64,000 bases of DNA, taken from the NCBI GenBank assembly GCA_037134895.1, contig JBAXLI010000016.1, forward strand, positions 1 to 64,000, written 5' to 3'. Positions 1 to 7,990 of the stretch are shown here, one piece after another. A program made the position numbers and the translations under genes. The notes under the pieces were generated by a model that did no database searches, was not told the DNA's origin, and was given only the letters and a program-made list of their open reading frames with translations. Origin of the DNA: CAIRDP01 sp037134895. GTDB lineage: Bacteria; Bacteroidota; Bacteroidia; Bacteroidales; FEN-979. Each line of letters starts with the position of its first letter. Position 1 is the first letter of the stretch.

Positions 1-572
1 GTAGCCTCATCCAGGCTGATCAGGTTCTGGTCGGGGGCCCCTCCCCTCACGCTGAACTGGTTGGAACCGTCGCTCACGGCCTGAACGCCCGGAAGCAGCT
101 GTACCGCCTTGATCACGTCCACCTCACCCATCAGGGCAGGGATCTTCTGAATGGTTTTCATATCCATTCTCACCGTGCTCATTTCGGGTTTCACGATGTT
201 TTTGTTTCCTTTCTCGCTCAGTACAACGACTTCGTTCAGGTTCTTACCTGAGGACTGAAGCTCGAGGTCCAGTTTCAGATGGCCCGTGACTGTGACCGTC
301 TGGCTCACAGGGTCAAAGCCTATAAAAGAAAAAACTACAGTGAACGTCCCTTCGGGCAGGGTAAGAGAATAATTTCCGTAGGCATCGGTCACCGTGCCGA
401 TCTTCAGTTCAGGAACATAGATCGTAGTTCCGGGAAGGATTTCGCCATTCTGCTTATCCCTCACCACCCCGTGAATGCTCCATTTCTGAGGCAAAGGGCC
501 TTCTTCATTCGCAAAAAGAAATCCGCATTGATTCAAACCAAGAATAACAAGAAAAACAAAGAGTCGCTTCAT
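1..572 (-). CDS. TonB-dependent outer-membrane receptor, N-terminal part (cut by window edge)
   Basis: The first 190 codons of a minus-strand gene that runs off the left edge. Reading from the ATG at 572 gives a signal peptide (MKRLFVFLVILGLNQCGFLFA), then a carboxypeptidase-like regulatory (beta-sandwich) domain at about residues 30-115 with the usual GTTIYVPELKIGTVTDAYGNY and FIGFDP elements, then the start of the TonB plug (VVVLSEKG, IPALMGEVDVIKAVQLLPGVQ, SVRGGAPDQN). This order is typical of SusC-like and other Bacteroidota TonB receptors that import large substrates across the outer membrane. The plug wording (EVDVIKAVQLLPGVQ) is more like the DUF4974/FecA-type receptors than classic SusC, but the barrel is outside the window, so the substrate cannot be named. 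The downstream end, and any SusD partner, lie to the left. Confidence 0.9.
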   Translation of the reverse strand, partial: MKRLFVFLVILGLNQCGFLFANEEGPLPQKWSIHGVVRDKQNGEILPGTTIYVPELKIGTVTDAYGNYSLTLPEGTFTVVFSFIGFDPVSQTVTVTGHLKLDLELQSSGKNLNEVVVLSEKGNKNIVKPEMSTVRMDMKTIQKIPALMGEVDVIKAVQLLPGVQAVSDGSNQFSVRGGAPDQNLISLDEA

Positions 573-589
573 AGATTTTTCTTTGAAGA

Positions 590-612
590 CAACTCAGAGG
601 GGGGATACCCCT
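590..612. repeat. CTCAG-N7-ATACCCCTATT element, copy A
   Basis: An imperfect repeat (CTCAG, seven bases, ATACCCCTATT) that also occurs at about 3573-3595 with the same internal spacing. It includes a small inverted repeat, AGGGG/CCCCT. This copy lies just upstream of the TonB receptor start and at the edge of a kinase relic. Function unknown; a regulator binding site or a recombination scar are both possible. Confidence 0.45.
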
Positions 613-623
613 ATTGGGTAAGT

Positions 624-743
624 ATTTTAGGACTGATCCTATGCAAAGATTTTATTGAAAAGCATCATGGCACAATGCAGATATTCAGTGAGGAAAATAA
701 AGGTAGCACTCTCATCATTACTTTTCCCCTGAAAGATGTTTAA
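624..743 (+). pseudogene. Relic of a sensor histidine kinase C-terminus
   Basis: The last 39 codons of an open frame read LGLILCKDFIEKHHG, then a SEENKGST motif and ITFPL before the stop. This is the end of a HATPase_c domain: the G-rich GLGL-x-L-x-K-x-I-E-x-HGG block and the final GSTF-x-ITFPL strand. Nothing upstream in any plus frame supplies the rest of a kinase (H box, N box, G1 box), and the bases before 620 belong to the divergent TonB receptor and its 5' region. I therefore read it as a truncated remnant left after deletion or rearrangement. The longer open frame starting at 279 is a shadow of the receptor gene and not a real N-terminus. Confidence 0.6.
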
Positions 744-760
744 TCGCTTAAGGGTTTTAC

Positions 761-3307
761 TTAATAGATCATTACCTTTTTTATAACAACACCCTTATCA
801 AAAATTACTTTAAGGTAATAAATCCCTTTACTGCAAGATGACAGATCAATGAGAGTTTGGGTGGTATTCAATTTTTTACTGAGGAATAACTCGCCCCCGG
901 CGGTATACAGGAGGAGAGTGCTCATCGGCCGGGAAGACGTAACGAATATTATACCCGTGGAAGGATTTGGATAAATTGATATCCCGAACTGATCTTTCTC
1001 GTCTGTCCCTACCGATCCAATGGTAACATCCAGAGCTGAAGGTAAGCTGATACATCCGATACCGTTCGTTTCGGTGCAGATAACCTTCCCCTCTCCGAGT
1101 TGACCCCATTGAACAATAATACTGTCGGGGTAGGTATTCAGTATTACTCCGTTCAGCACACTGAATGCGAATGTTGATGAGGTGGTAGCCGTTACAAAAT
1201 AAGTATGAACCGAATTCTCATCAACCATTCCCGGCCCGTTGATTGCAGGTGGAGGGACAACTTCGATGGTAAGCAAGGCATTATTGCTCTGATAACTTCC
1301 TGATGGATTTGCCGCAATACAATAATATGTTTCGGAATCGGAGAGTTGGGCATTATTTATTGTGTAGGCCGATTGTGTTGCGTTTGGGATCAGATTTGCC
1401 CCATGATACCATTGGTAAGAGATTGGCTGGACTCCCGAAACAATGAAAGAAAATGTTGCATTTCCATTTAGGCAGATGACAGTATCCCGGGGTTGCTGGT
1501 TTACCGTTATCGTCTGGTTAATAAAAACCCCCTGGCTTGGATTGATGAATTTCCCGCTTCCCGATGGTTGTGTAATGACTGCTCTTATCATATACCAGTT
1601 GCCTGCCTGGTACGAAGAATCAAAAAAACTGGTTGTAGTAGCCGGATTTGCATCTGTGATTTTTACGTAAATGCCCGATATGCTGTCACTTTTATACACG
1701 TGGTATCCCGTTAACCTTGGGTCCTGGGAGGCGGTCCAGTTGAGCAGAGCTCCGGCTGGGTAATTTGCAATTACCGGGTTCTGCGGGGGATAAACTTGGT
1801 AAAGTCTGAGGGAAGGATCACCCCAGAATTCAAAGTGGGTTCTGTTCCACCAAGCCTGTGTATCATAGGTCTGAGGAGGTTTTTCCAGCTTGTTGTTGAT
1901 CGAGTTATGGTTCATGATCTCTTTACAGGCCATGCCCATCGATTCTCCTGTACCGATCTGATGGAACAGATCTACTCCCGTGGTGGTCCATAATATCACC
2001 AAACATTTTGTATTTGCTGCCAGTAAAGCCCTGATCCTGCTGTATTGAGTCTGCTGAGGTACATCCCCAAACCCCCAGTAACTCTGGTCGCTGCTGAAAA
2101 AGCTTGCATTCATTCCGTAGGTGTTCCATTCAGCGATCAGAGGCTGTGAAATATTTTGCATGTACATCATGAATGGACCGTTATTTTGCACCCATTGAGG
2201 ATGAGGAGCCCCGCTCATATTCTCGATCAAGCTGTCAGCCCCTGAGATATCGGGCAGGCTTCGGTATGTGCCATCATTCGAATTGTCGTAACCGGAATAA
2301 AATGCAGTACGGTTCCCCATAAACCAGCCGGGATAAATAAACCGGTACTTATGGAGCCTGTCAAGGTATTGCCCTGTGAGAATTACTTCGGGTGTGGTAT
2401 AATCGGTGATATCCCTGAAATCGACCCGCCCGAAGGCTAATTCAACATCCGAAGGGAAAAAATCCTGGTCCCATTTAGAATCCCCTGGCAGGTTCACCGC
2501 CAGCGGTGTCGCAAGTCCGCCCGGATTGAACGTGGCGGCATCGGTAAAGACCCCATCCATGTCGGCATAATAGCAATCAGCTCCCCGGGCGCCTTTATTC
2601 TGGTCATGCCCGTCGGGGGCTGTCACATTGGTTGAGCCTGAACGGGGCAGTGGAACATGCCCGAGGATAAAAAGCATTTTAGGTTTGTCATTTACCGGCA
2701 AACTGTTGTAAAGACTGAGGATCTGGTTTTTTACCATGACAACTGTGTCCCCACTTTCCCAACCTTTTGCGGCTGGAACGACCAGGATGTTGACATGCCA
2801 ACCTTCACCGGTCAAATCGCTTTTCAGGGTATCGATCTTCTCCTTTAATCCACTGTTTATATTATCGGCAATGAGCAGGATCATTTGTCCGCGGTAATTG
2901 CTCTGATCGAATAGGATTGAAGCTGCCGTATATCCCGTTGCATCATAATTCACACCCTGGTAAGTCCAGGTCCCCGTTCTCTTTACCTGGTATTCCCAGA
3001 TCAGCCCTCTGCTTACGTTATAGTCGGTCCAGCTGCTGGTACCCGGGAGTAGGTTTGAAACCTGCAATACCCAGTCAGAACCATTCCCGTTCATTGGCCT
3101 GCGGTAAACCGAGGTGGGTTTTGTTGTATTCTGGGAAGCATCCAGGAAATTAATGGTAACCTGGGTAGCCTGCTGATCAATCGTCGATTCAACCAGGCAA
3201 ACACGTTTGCCGTTGGTGTTGAAATCAAAGCTGAAGTTTTGAGCCCATGAAAAAGATGAAAGAAAGAAAAGCAGACTGAAAGTAAGCAGGTATTTCATTT
3301 TTTTCAT
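761..3307 (-). CDS. Secreted C25-peptidase-like protein with Fn3/Ig-like domains and T9SS sorting domain
   Basis: About 848 residues from the ATG at 3307 (MKKMKYLL...FSWAQ, a good signal peptide; the open frame extends further upstream, but the added residues are polar and poor as a leader). Residues of roughly 120-500 resemble the caspase-like fold of gingipain-type C25 proteins: an ILGHVPLP strand, a YYADMDG loop, a FGRVDF segment and a closing WGDPSLRLY. The expected GHG...Cys catalytic pair is not visible; the equivalent of the cysteine strand reads ILWTTTG. Next come a fibronectin-III-like domain (LTGYHVYKSDSISGIY), an Ig-like domain (PRDTVICLNGNATF, SYQWYHGAN) and a PKD-like stretch, ending in a type A T9SS sorting domain (ISIYPNPSTG ... 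SKGIYYLKV). Predicted to be exported and anchored to the cell surface or released. Whether it is a protease is doubtful. Confidence 0.75.
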   Translation of the reverse strand: MKKMKYLLTFSLLFFLSSFSWAQNFSFDFNTNGKRVCLVESTIDQQATQVTINFLDASQNTTKPTSVYRRPMNGNGSDWVLQVSNLLPGTSSWTDYNVSRGLIWEYQVKRTGTWTYQGVNYDATGYTAASILFDQSNYRGQMILLIADNINSGLKEKIDTLKSDLTGEGWHVNILVVPAAKGWESGDTVVMVKNQILSLYNSLPVNDKPKMLFILGHVPLPRSGSTNVTAPDGHDQNKGARGADCYYADMDGVFTDAATFNPGGLATPLAVNLPGDSKWDQDFFPSDVELAFGRVDFRDITDYTTPEVILTGQYLDRLHKYRFIYPGWFMGNRTAFYSGYDNSNDGTYRSLPDISGADSLIENMSGAPHPQWVQNNGPFMMYMQNISQPLIAEWNTYGMNASFFSSDQSYWGFGDVPQQTQYSRIRALLAANTKCLVILWTTTGVDLFHQIGTGESMGMACKEIMNHNSINNKLEKPPQTYDTQAWWNRTHFEFWGDPSLRLYQVYPPQNPVIANYPAGALLNWTASQDPRLTGYHVYKSDSISGIYVKITDANPATTTSFFDSSYQAGNWYMIRAVITQPSGSGKFINPSQGVFINQTITVNQQPRDTVICLNGNATFSFIVSGVQPISYQWYHGANLIPNATQSAYTINNAQLSDSETYYCIAANPSGSYQSNNALLTIEVVPPPAINGPGMVDENSVHTYFVTATTSSTFAFSVLNGVILNTYPDSIIVQWGQLGEGKVICTETNGIGCISLPSALDVTIGSVGTDEKDQFGISIYPNPSTGIIFVTSSRPMSTLLLYTAGGELFLSKKLNTTQTLIDLSSCSKGIYYLKVIFDKGVVIKKVMIY

Positions 3308-3572
3308 ATAGTGACTGTTCATTGAATAGGTTGTTCCATAAAGATCATATAAAAAATAGTTTACCAGGGTATCTTTCTCTTTCTTATTAATCTTTATGTT
3401 GATCCCACCCAGTGTGGGGTTTGGACTCACTTTTACTAATGAATTACTATCTTGTTTGAAGGTTTTGACGTCATTTTTTCGAAATTGAGCAGGATCTGAT
3501 AAAATTTATTTCAGAAATTCGTTTAGTGGTTTTTCTGTGATTATTGGGTTCCTAAACTGCCGGGGGGGCCAG

Positions 3573-3595
3573 CTCAGGGGAGTGATACCCCTATT
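3573..3595. repeat. CTCAG-N7-ATACCCCTATT element, copy B
   Basis: Second copy of the element seen at 590-612, with the same CTCAG, seven-base spacer and ATACCCCTATT core; it continues TTGTTAGG. Together the two copies flank the C25-like gene. It sits between that gene and the stop of the DUF2442 gene. Confidence 0.45.
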
Positions 3596-3597
3596 TG

Positions 3598-3876
3598 TTA
3601 GGAAAAAAAGTGCCGGACAACTGTCTTTATGCTATCAATATAAAGAGTGTCGGGGCAAAGGTCAAGTCCGTTTTGCCATTGAACAGAGCCAAGAAAAGGT
3701 TTCGCAGAATTAAACATTGAAGGATTTTTAAGTTCGACGAACAACCCTTTATCAAGTAATGGCTTAACATCAAATAGCCCGGTCTCTTCATTTGTAAAAA
3801 CCAACTCCAGCGTATAATTCTTTCCTGGTATAACTGAAATAATTCTCGGGTTCATTTGAGAAATTGTTACTTTCAT
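3598..3876 (-). CDS. DUF2442 domain protein
   Basis: A 92-residue protein matching the DUF2442 pattern throughout: YTLELVFTNEETGLFDVKPLL, then F-VEL-NPSMF, then a WQNGLDLCPDTLY block. Members of this family are short and are often encoded beside DUF4160 proteins in a two-gene arrangement that resembles a toxin-antitoxin pair; the biochemical role is not established. Here the upstream partner seems reduced to an 18-codon tail whose stop overlaps this start in an ATGA, so the gene may be the survivor of a decayed pair. A promoter-like TAATTTTG lies upstream, around 3942-3949 on this strand. Confidence 0.75.
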   Translation of the reverse strand: MKVTISQMNPRIISVIPGKNYTLELVFTNEETGLFDVKPLLDKGLFVELKNPSMFNSAKPFLGSVQWQNGLDLCPDTLYIDSIKTVVRHFFS

Positions 3877-3929
3877 GGATCCATTTTGAAAACAGGTTCA
3901 CCCTGAGAAGCTAAAGTCCAATCAGCCAT
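3873..3929 (-). pseudogene. Eighteen-codon remnant upstream of and overlapping DUF2442 gene
   Basis: From an ATG at 3929 the minus strand reads MADWTLASQGEPVFKMDP and stops in a TGA that shares ATGA with the DUF2442 start. The wording (ADW-x-LA-x-x-GEP-x-x-KI/MDP) looks to me like the C-terminal end of the DUF4160-type partner often found directly upstream of DUF2442 genes, and the 4-bp overlap is what an intact pair would show. Nothing further upstream continues the family. It may now act as a short leader peptide that couples translation. The family match is from memory and is uncertain. Confidence 0.4.
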
Positions 3930-4055
3930 CAGTTTAATAAACAAAATTACGACAATTTTGTAAAAAGTGTTCAAGATATCATCCGCAGTCAAAATAAATC
4001 AAACGTACCAGCGGGTTCGGGGCAACTTCAGGTATATAAATGTTGTCAATATTTT

Positions 4056-6641
4056 ATGAAAAAGTTCCTCCTGATTACCATAATTTCGATTATCCTCACG
4101 AAACCGCTTAGCGCGGTTTCTCAGAATAATTCCGGCGACACTGCTGCATTTCCATACTGGATCAGCATGATGCAAAACCCGAATGAAAACTTTTATAAAA
4201 CACAGAGGGCGTTTAACCTGTACTGGAAGGACAGGAAAATTACGAAAGGCTGTGGATGGAAAGTCTTCAAGCGCTGGGAATATATGATGCAAAGCCGGGT
4301 AAATCCCGATGGATCTATCCCGAAGCCTGAAATCTCCCTGAATTCATATGAAGACTTCAAATCACTGAACAATTCAGGAGGGGGCGCCTGGGTTTCGCTC
4401 GGGCCTTCAACCATTCCTGATCCCGGACCGGCAGGCTACGAGGGCCTCGGCCGGCTTAACGTCATCGCCTTTCATCCCACCGATCCCAACAAATTGTATA
4501 CAGGCGCCGCTTCGGGTGGCTTCTGGTACTCGACCGACGGAGGAGCCAACTGGGCCACCACGACCGACGACCTGCCTTCTTTAGGGATTTCTGCCATCCT
4601 GGTCGATTATTCGAACCCCGATGTCATCCTTATCGGAACCGGGGACCGGGATCACGGCGATGCCCCGGGAATGGGGATTTACCGGAGTACCGACGGGGGC
4701 CTTACCTGGCTGCCTTCAAAAACCGGTATGGAGAATCTTTCGGCTTACTGCCTGATACAGGATCCTGTGAATCCCCTGGTAATACTGGCAGCAACCAGTG
4801 GTGGTATTTTCAGGTCAACCGATGGGGGTAGCACCTGGACCAGGTCGATCGTCGGGGACTTCAAGGATCTGAAGTTCAATCCTGGGAACTCGTCTATTGT
4901 ATATGCCGCGGCAAACTATTCCTTTTTCCGCTCTTCAGATAATGGTTTGACATTTGCTCAGATCACTTCGGGGCTTCCCTCCGGACAAAGAGGTGTGATC
5001 GGTGTTTCTCCGGCGAATCCTTCCTTTGTATACTTCCTGATTTCCAACACCGCTAGCGGATACCTTGGATTGTACAGGTCTGCGGATGCCGGACTCAGTT
5101 TCACAACCCGCTCCACTTCGCCCAATATCCTCGACTGGTCCTGCGATGGTTCAGGGACCGGCGGACAAGGCTGGTATGATCTTGCCCTGGCTGTCGATCC
5201 GGCAAATGCCGAAATCGTGTATGCAGGAGGTATCGATGTATGGAAATCCGCAGACGGAGGAACAACCTGGGCTATCAACTCCCATTGGTGGGGTGGCTGC
5301 AGCGTGCCCGCCGTGCATGCCGATTGCCATTACCTCGCCTTCTCCCCTCTCAACGGGGCTTTGTTTGCCTGTAACGACGGCGGGCTCTTCGGCAGCCCCG
5401 ACAACGGAAACACATGGCAGTTCTTTTCTGAAACCATGACTATCGGACAGATATACAAATTAGGTCTTTCGGCAACTGTGAGGAACAAGGTGATCAATGG
5501 CTTCCAGGATAACGGCACATATACTTACACCGGCGGAGGATCCTGGATTCAGACCGGGGGTGGTGATGGCATGGAATGTGCCGTGGATGCCGAGAATGCT
5601 GCATATACGTTTCATACGATTTATTACGGCGATATCTTCCGCAAATACAACAACACCTCACAATCCCATATTGCCGGGAACGGGGTTAACGGAATAACTG
5701 AAGACGGCGGATGGATCACTCCGTTTATCCTGAGTAAAACGAATCACAAGAGGATGTTCATAGGATATAAGAATATCTGGAGGGCGGATGATGTGCTGGG
5801 TGACACCATCAGTTTCACGAAAATTTCGGATAACCTTTCGGGCAACAGTGTTGCAATGACAGCAGTTGAACAATCCGAAGCCGACAGCAATATCCTTTAC
5901 GCCATGAGGGGTGACCGAAAACTCTTCCGCTCCGACAATTGCCTGGATCCAAATCCCACCTGGACCGACCTGAGCAGCGCCTGGCCCGATGTGCTCTCAG
6001 GAACTTCAATGGCAGCCCACCCAACCGAGTCCGGAACCGTGTATCTCACTGCAGGAAGCAATATCTACAAGTCCGTCACCAAAGGTGCAAGCTGGGTAAA
6101 TATCACGGGGAACCTGCCTTTCGTGCATATAAACCATGTGGTGTATTATAAAAATGCTGCAGAAGGGCTGTATATCGGCACCGATGCCGGGGCTTACTAC
6201 AAAGACCAGTCAACCGGCGGCTGGGTCGCTTTCAACAACGATCTTCCGGCATGCGCTAAAATAACGGAACTCGAAATTTTCTATGATCAGAATTCTTCAG
6301 CCGTCGATGCCATACGGGCCAGCACATACGGCAGGGGCTTGTGGACCTCCCCCACCTATAATAATCCGCCTTCATCCGTTGCTAAAACTGAATCCGGATC
6401 GTTGAAGATCTTTCCAAACCCCTCCCACGGACTTATCACCTTGGTTCGTGAGCAGTTTACGGATGCTTCCCACCTTTCGGTTATAACGGCCGAAGGAATG
6501 GTGGTTTATGAACAGGGCCTTGCTGCATGCAACCGCAATGTAAAAGAATCTATCGACCTCAGCAGGCTTTCTAAAGGTGTGTATGTCATTCGTATCACCT
6601 CCGAGAATTTCACCCGCACCGGCAAACTGCTCGTCTATTAA
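4056..6641 (+). CDS. Secreted Asp-box (sortilin/BNR-like) beta-propeller protein with T9SS sorting domain
   Basis: An 861-residue protein: signal peptide (MKKFLLITIISIILTKPLSAVSQ), then a long propeller-like region carrying repeated Asp-box motifs of the S-x-D-x-G-x-T-W type (STDGGANW, STDGGLTW, STDGGSTW, SSDNGLTF, SADAGLSF, SADGGTTW, SPDNGNTW), each followed by short turns such as HPTDPNKLY. This arrangement is typical of VPS10/sortilin-like and sialidase-fold propellers in Bacteroidota. The tail (LKIFPNPSHGLITL ... LSKGVYVIRITSENF) is a type A T9SS sorting domain. No catalytic residues of a sialidase (Arg triad, RIP) are evident, so binding or glycan and protein interaction is more likely than hydrolysis. 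It is monocistronic, divergent from the DUF2442 gene. Confidence 0.85.
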   Translation: MKKFLLITIISIILTKPLSAVSQNNSGDTAAFPYWISMMQNPNENFYKTQRAFNLYWKDRKITKGCGWKVFKRWEYMMQSRVNPDGSIPKPEISLNSYEDFKSLNNSGGGAWVSLGPSTIPDPGPAGYEGLGRLNVIAFHPTDPNKLYTGAASGGFWYSTDGGANWATTTDDLPSLGISAILVDYSNPDVILIGTGDRDHGDAPGMGIYRSTDGGLTWLPSKTGMENLSAYCLIQDPVNPLVILAATSGGIFRSTDGGSTWTRSIVGDFKDLKFNPGNSSIVYAAANYSFFRSSDNGLTFAQITSGLPSGQRGVIGVSPANPSFVYFLISNTASGYLGLYRSADAGLSFTTRSTSPNILDWSCDGSGTGGQGWYDLALAVDPANAEIVYAGGIDVWKSADGGTTWAINSHWWGGCSVPAVHADCHYLAFSPLNGALFACNDGGLFGSPDNGNTWQFFSETMTIGQIYKLGLSATVRNKVINGFQDNGTYTYTGGGSWIQTGGGDGMECAVDAENAAYTFHTIYYGDIFRKYNNTSQSHIAGNGVNGITEDGGWITPFILSKTNHKRMFIGYKNIWRADDVLGDTISFTKISDNLSGNSVAMTAVEQSEADSNILYAMRGDRKLFRSDNCLDPNPTWTDLSSAWPDVLSGTSMAAHPTESGTVYLTAGSNIYKSVTKGASWVNITGNLPFVHINHVVYYKNAAEGLYIGTDAGAYYKDQSTGGWVAFNNDLPACAKITELEIFYDQNSSAVDAIRASTYGRGLWTSPTYNNPPSSVAKTESGSLKIFPNPSHGLITLVREQFTDASHLSVITAEGMVVYEQGLAACNRNVKESIDLSRLSKGVYVIRITSENFTRTGKLLVY

Positions 6642-6659
6642 AAACTTACCGTCTTTTGT

Positions 6660-6667
6660 TAATTTTG
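6660..6667 (+). promoter_or_regulatory. Putative -7 box (TAATTTTG) for the YdeI-like gene
   Basis: An exact match to the Bacteroidota -7 consensus TAnnTTTG, 19 bases before the ATG at 6687, implying a very short leader. No clear -33 TTG at the right distance. Confidence 0.45.
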
Positions 6668-6686
6668 CCCCATCAATCAGCTTTCG

Positions 6687-7277
6687 ATGAGCCAGATCAA
6701 ACCCGTTAAGCCCGAACCTCCTGTCATATCCTTTGCTTCCCGTGAAGAATGGTCAGCCTGGCTTGAAAAGAACCATGCCAATGAGGAGGGCATCTGGCTG
6801 AAATTCTTTAAAAAGAATTCAGGAACTCCCACCGTGGTTTACCAGGAAGCTTTGCTCGAGGCTTTATGCTATGGCTGGATCGACGGACAGCTTAAGAAGC
6901 TCGATGAAAATGCCTATATCCAGCGTTTCACACCCCGCCGTAAGAGGAGCATGTGGTCAAAACGCAACGCAGATCTCGTGCTCCAGCTTGAAAAAGAAGG
7001 AAAAATGAAGCCTTCGGGAATAAAACAGGTTGATGCTGCGAAGGCTGATGGCCGTTGGGATACAGCTTATCATTCACCGTCAAAGATGCAGGTTCCAGAT
7101 GATTTTATCCAACGGCTTTCAAAAAACAAAAAAGGACTTGCTTTCTTCAACACCCTCGATAAAACAAATCTCTATTCCCTCGCCTTCAGGCTTCAAACTG
7201 CAAAAACTCCCGAAATCCGCGAAAAACGTATGAAAGCCATCCTCGAAATGATGTCGCGGAAAGAAAAATTTCATTAA
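6687..7277 (+). CDS. YdeI/OmpD-associated family protein
   Basis: A 196-residue soluble protein with the family's hallmarks: an early FASREEWSAWLEKNH block, the signature LLEALCYGWIDGQ, then the basic stretch RFTPRRKRSMWSKRN and a C-terminal helical part. Members are widespread; the E. coli relative YdeI has been linked to resistance to antimicrobial peptides and to outer-membrane porins, and the general name 'bacteriocin-protection protein' derives from that. No enzymatic role is established. The gene lies 45 bp after the Asp-box protein but has its own -7 box, so it is probably transcribed separately. Confidence 0.85.
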   Translation: MSQIKPVKPEPPVISFASREEWSAWLEKNHANEEGIWLKFFKKNSGTPTVVYQEALLEALCYGWIDGQLKKLDENAYIQRFTPRRKRSMWSKRNADLVLQLEKEGKMKPSGIKQVDAAKADGRWDTAYHSPSKMQVPDDFIQRLSKNKKGLAFFNTLDKTNLYSLAFRLQTAKTPEIREKRMKAILEMMSRKEKFH

Positions 7278-7387
7278 TTTTCTGAATACCCTGTCACTTT
7301 TCCCGATTTGGCGGATTAAGTGATAACCTGTTCTCGGGATGAATAGAGTTTTTTTGTTAATGAAAACTCTCCCTTCCGAAAAATTTG

Positions 7388-7411
7388 TATATTTGTAATT
7401 ACATTGTAATT
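7388..7411 (+). promoter_or_regulatory. mazEF promoter -7 box overlapped by palindromic operator
   Basis: TATATTTG at 7388-7395 is an exact TAnnTTTG -7 box. Its last two bases start the perfect palindrome TGTAATTACA (7394-7403), which shares its right half with a second perfect palindrome, AATTACA-T-TGTAATT (7397-7411). Three TGTAAT/ATTACA half-sites are thus stacked right over the start of transcription, the expected design for autorepression by an AbrB/MazE-fold antitoxin. Confidence 0.6.
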
Positions 7412-7426
7412 CCAACTATTCAAATC

Positions 7427-7672
7427 ATGCAGGTCTCGGTTATCGATATAGGAAATTCAAAGGGGATCAGGTTGACAAAATCCCTCCTCGAAAAATATAA
7501 TATTAAGGACAAAGTGGAACTGATCCTGGAAAAAGGGCGTATTGTTTTAAAACCTGTTGATAAGCCACGACAGAATTGGGAAAAGGCATTTCAGCAGATG
7601 AACGCTGCGGGCGACGACAAGTTATTGATTGATGATGTGTTTACAGATGAAAACCCGGAGGAATGGAAATAA
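7427..7672 (+). CDS. mazE: MazE-like antitoxin (AbrB-fold DNA-binding)
   Basis: An 81-residue antitoxin. The ATG at 7427 is preferred over an upstream in-frame start because it opens directly with the AbrB/MazE swapped-hairpin sequence MQVSVIDIGNSKGIRLTKSLLEKY, followed by VELILEKGRIVLKP, a compact DNA-binding domain of about 50 residues. The remaining acidic tail (DDKLLIDDVFTDENPEEW) is the sort of disordered segment that binds and blocks MazF. The last ten bases overlap the toxin start, so the two are translationally coupled. A palindromic site at 7394-7411 is a probable binding site. Confidence 0.88.
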   Translation: MQVSVIDIGNSKGIRLTKSLLEKYNIKDKVELILEKGRIVLKPVDKPRQNWEKAFQQMNAAGDDKLLIDDVFTDENPEEWK

Positions 7673-7986
7673 AACAATACCAGATCGTTATTGTTAACCT
7701 CGATCCGACGATCGGAAGTGAGATACGTAAAACCAGGCCCTGCCTCGTGATTTCTCCTGACGAGATGAATAAACACCTCCGAACAATTACCATCGCTCCG
7801 ATGACTTCAGCATCTAAAGACTACCCGACAAGGATCAGGTTTAGGCTTGAAGGTAATATCAGCTGGATATCGATCGACCAGCTTAGAACCATTGATAAAT
7901 CAAGGGTAGTTACATTAATTGGGACACTCGACCTGAAGGATATCATGAAGGTCAAAGCTACAATCAAAGAGACCTTCGTCGACTGA
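7663..7986 (+). CDS. mazF: MazF/PemK-family endoribonuclease toxin
   Basis: A 107-residue member of the MazF/PemK family, which cut mRNA at short sequence motifs and stop growth when the antitoxin is lost. Visible family features are the start QIVIVNLDPTIGSEIRKTRPCLVIS (the RPxLVIS strand with the catalytic Arg region), the central ITIAPMTS with the conserved Thr/Ser, the S-WISIDQLRTIDKSRV block and the terminal helix (IMKVKATIKETF). A good GGAGG ribosome-binding site precedes the ATG, inside the end of mazE. Full length, no sign of decay, so the module is probably active. Confidence 0.92.
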   Translation: MEIKQYQIVIVNLDPTIGSEIRKTRPCLVISPDEMNKHLRTITIAPMTSASKDYPTRIRFRLEGNISWISIDQLRTIDKSRVVTLIGTLDLKDIMKVKATIKETFVD

Positions 7987-7990
7987 TTGC

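Noticed and set aside
279..743. Complete 154-residue gene on the plus strand
   Set aside because: All of its first two thirds lies antisense to the TonB receptor and reads as noise; only the last 39 codons resemble anything (a kinase tail), so I listed a relic.
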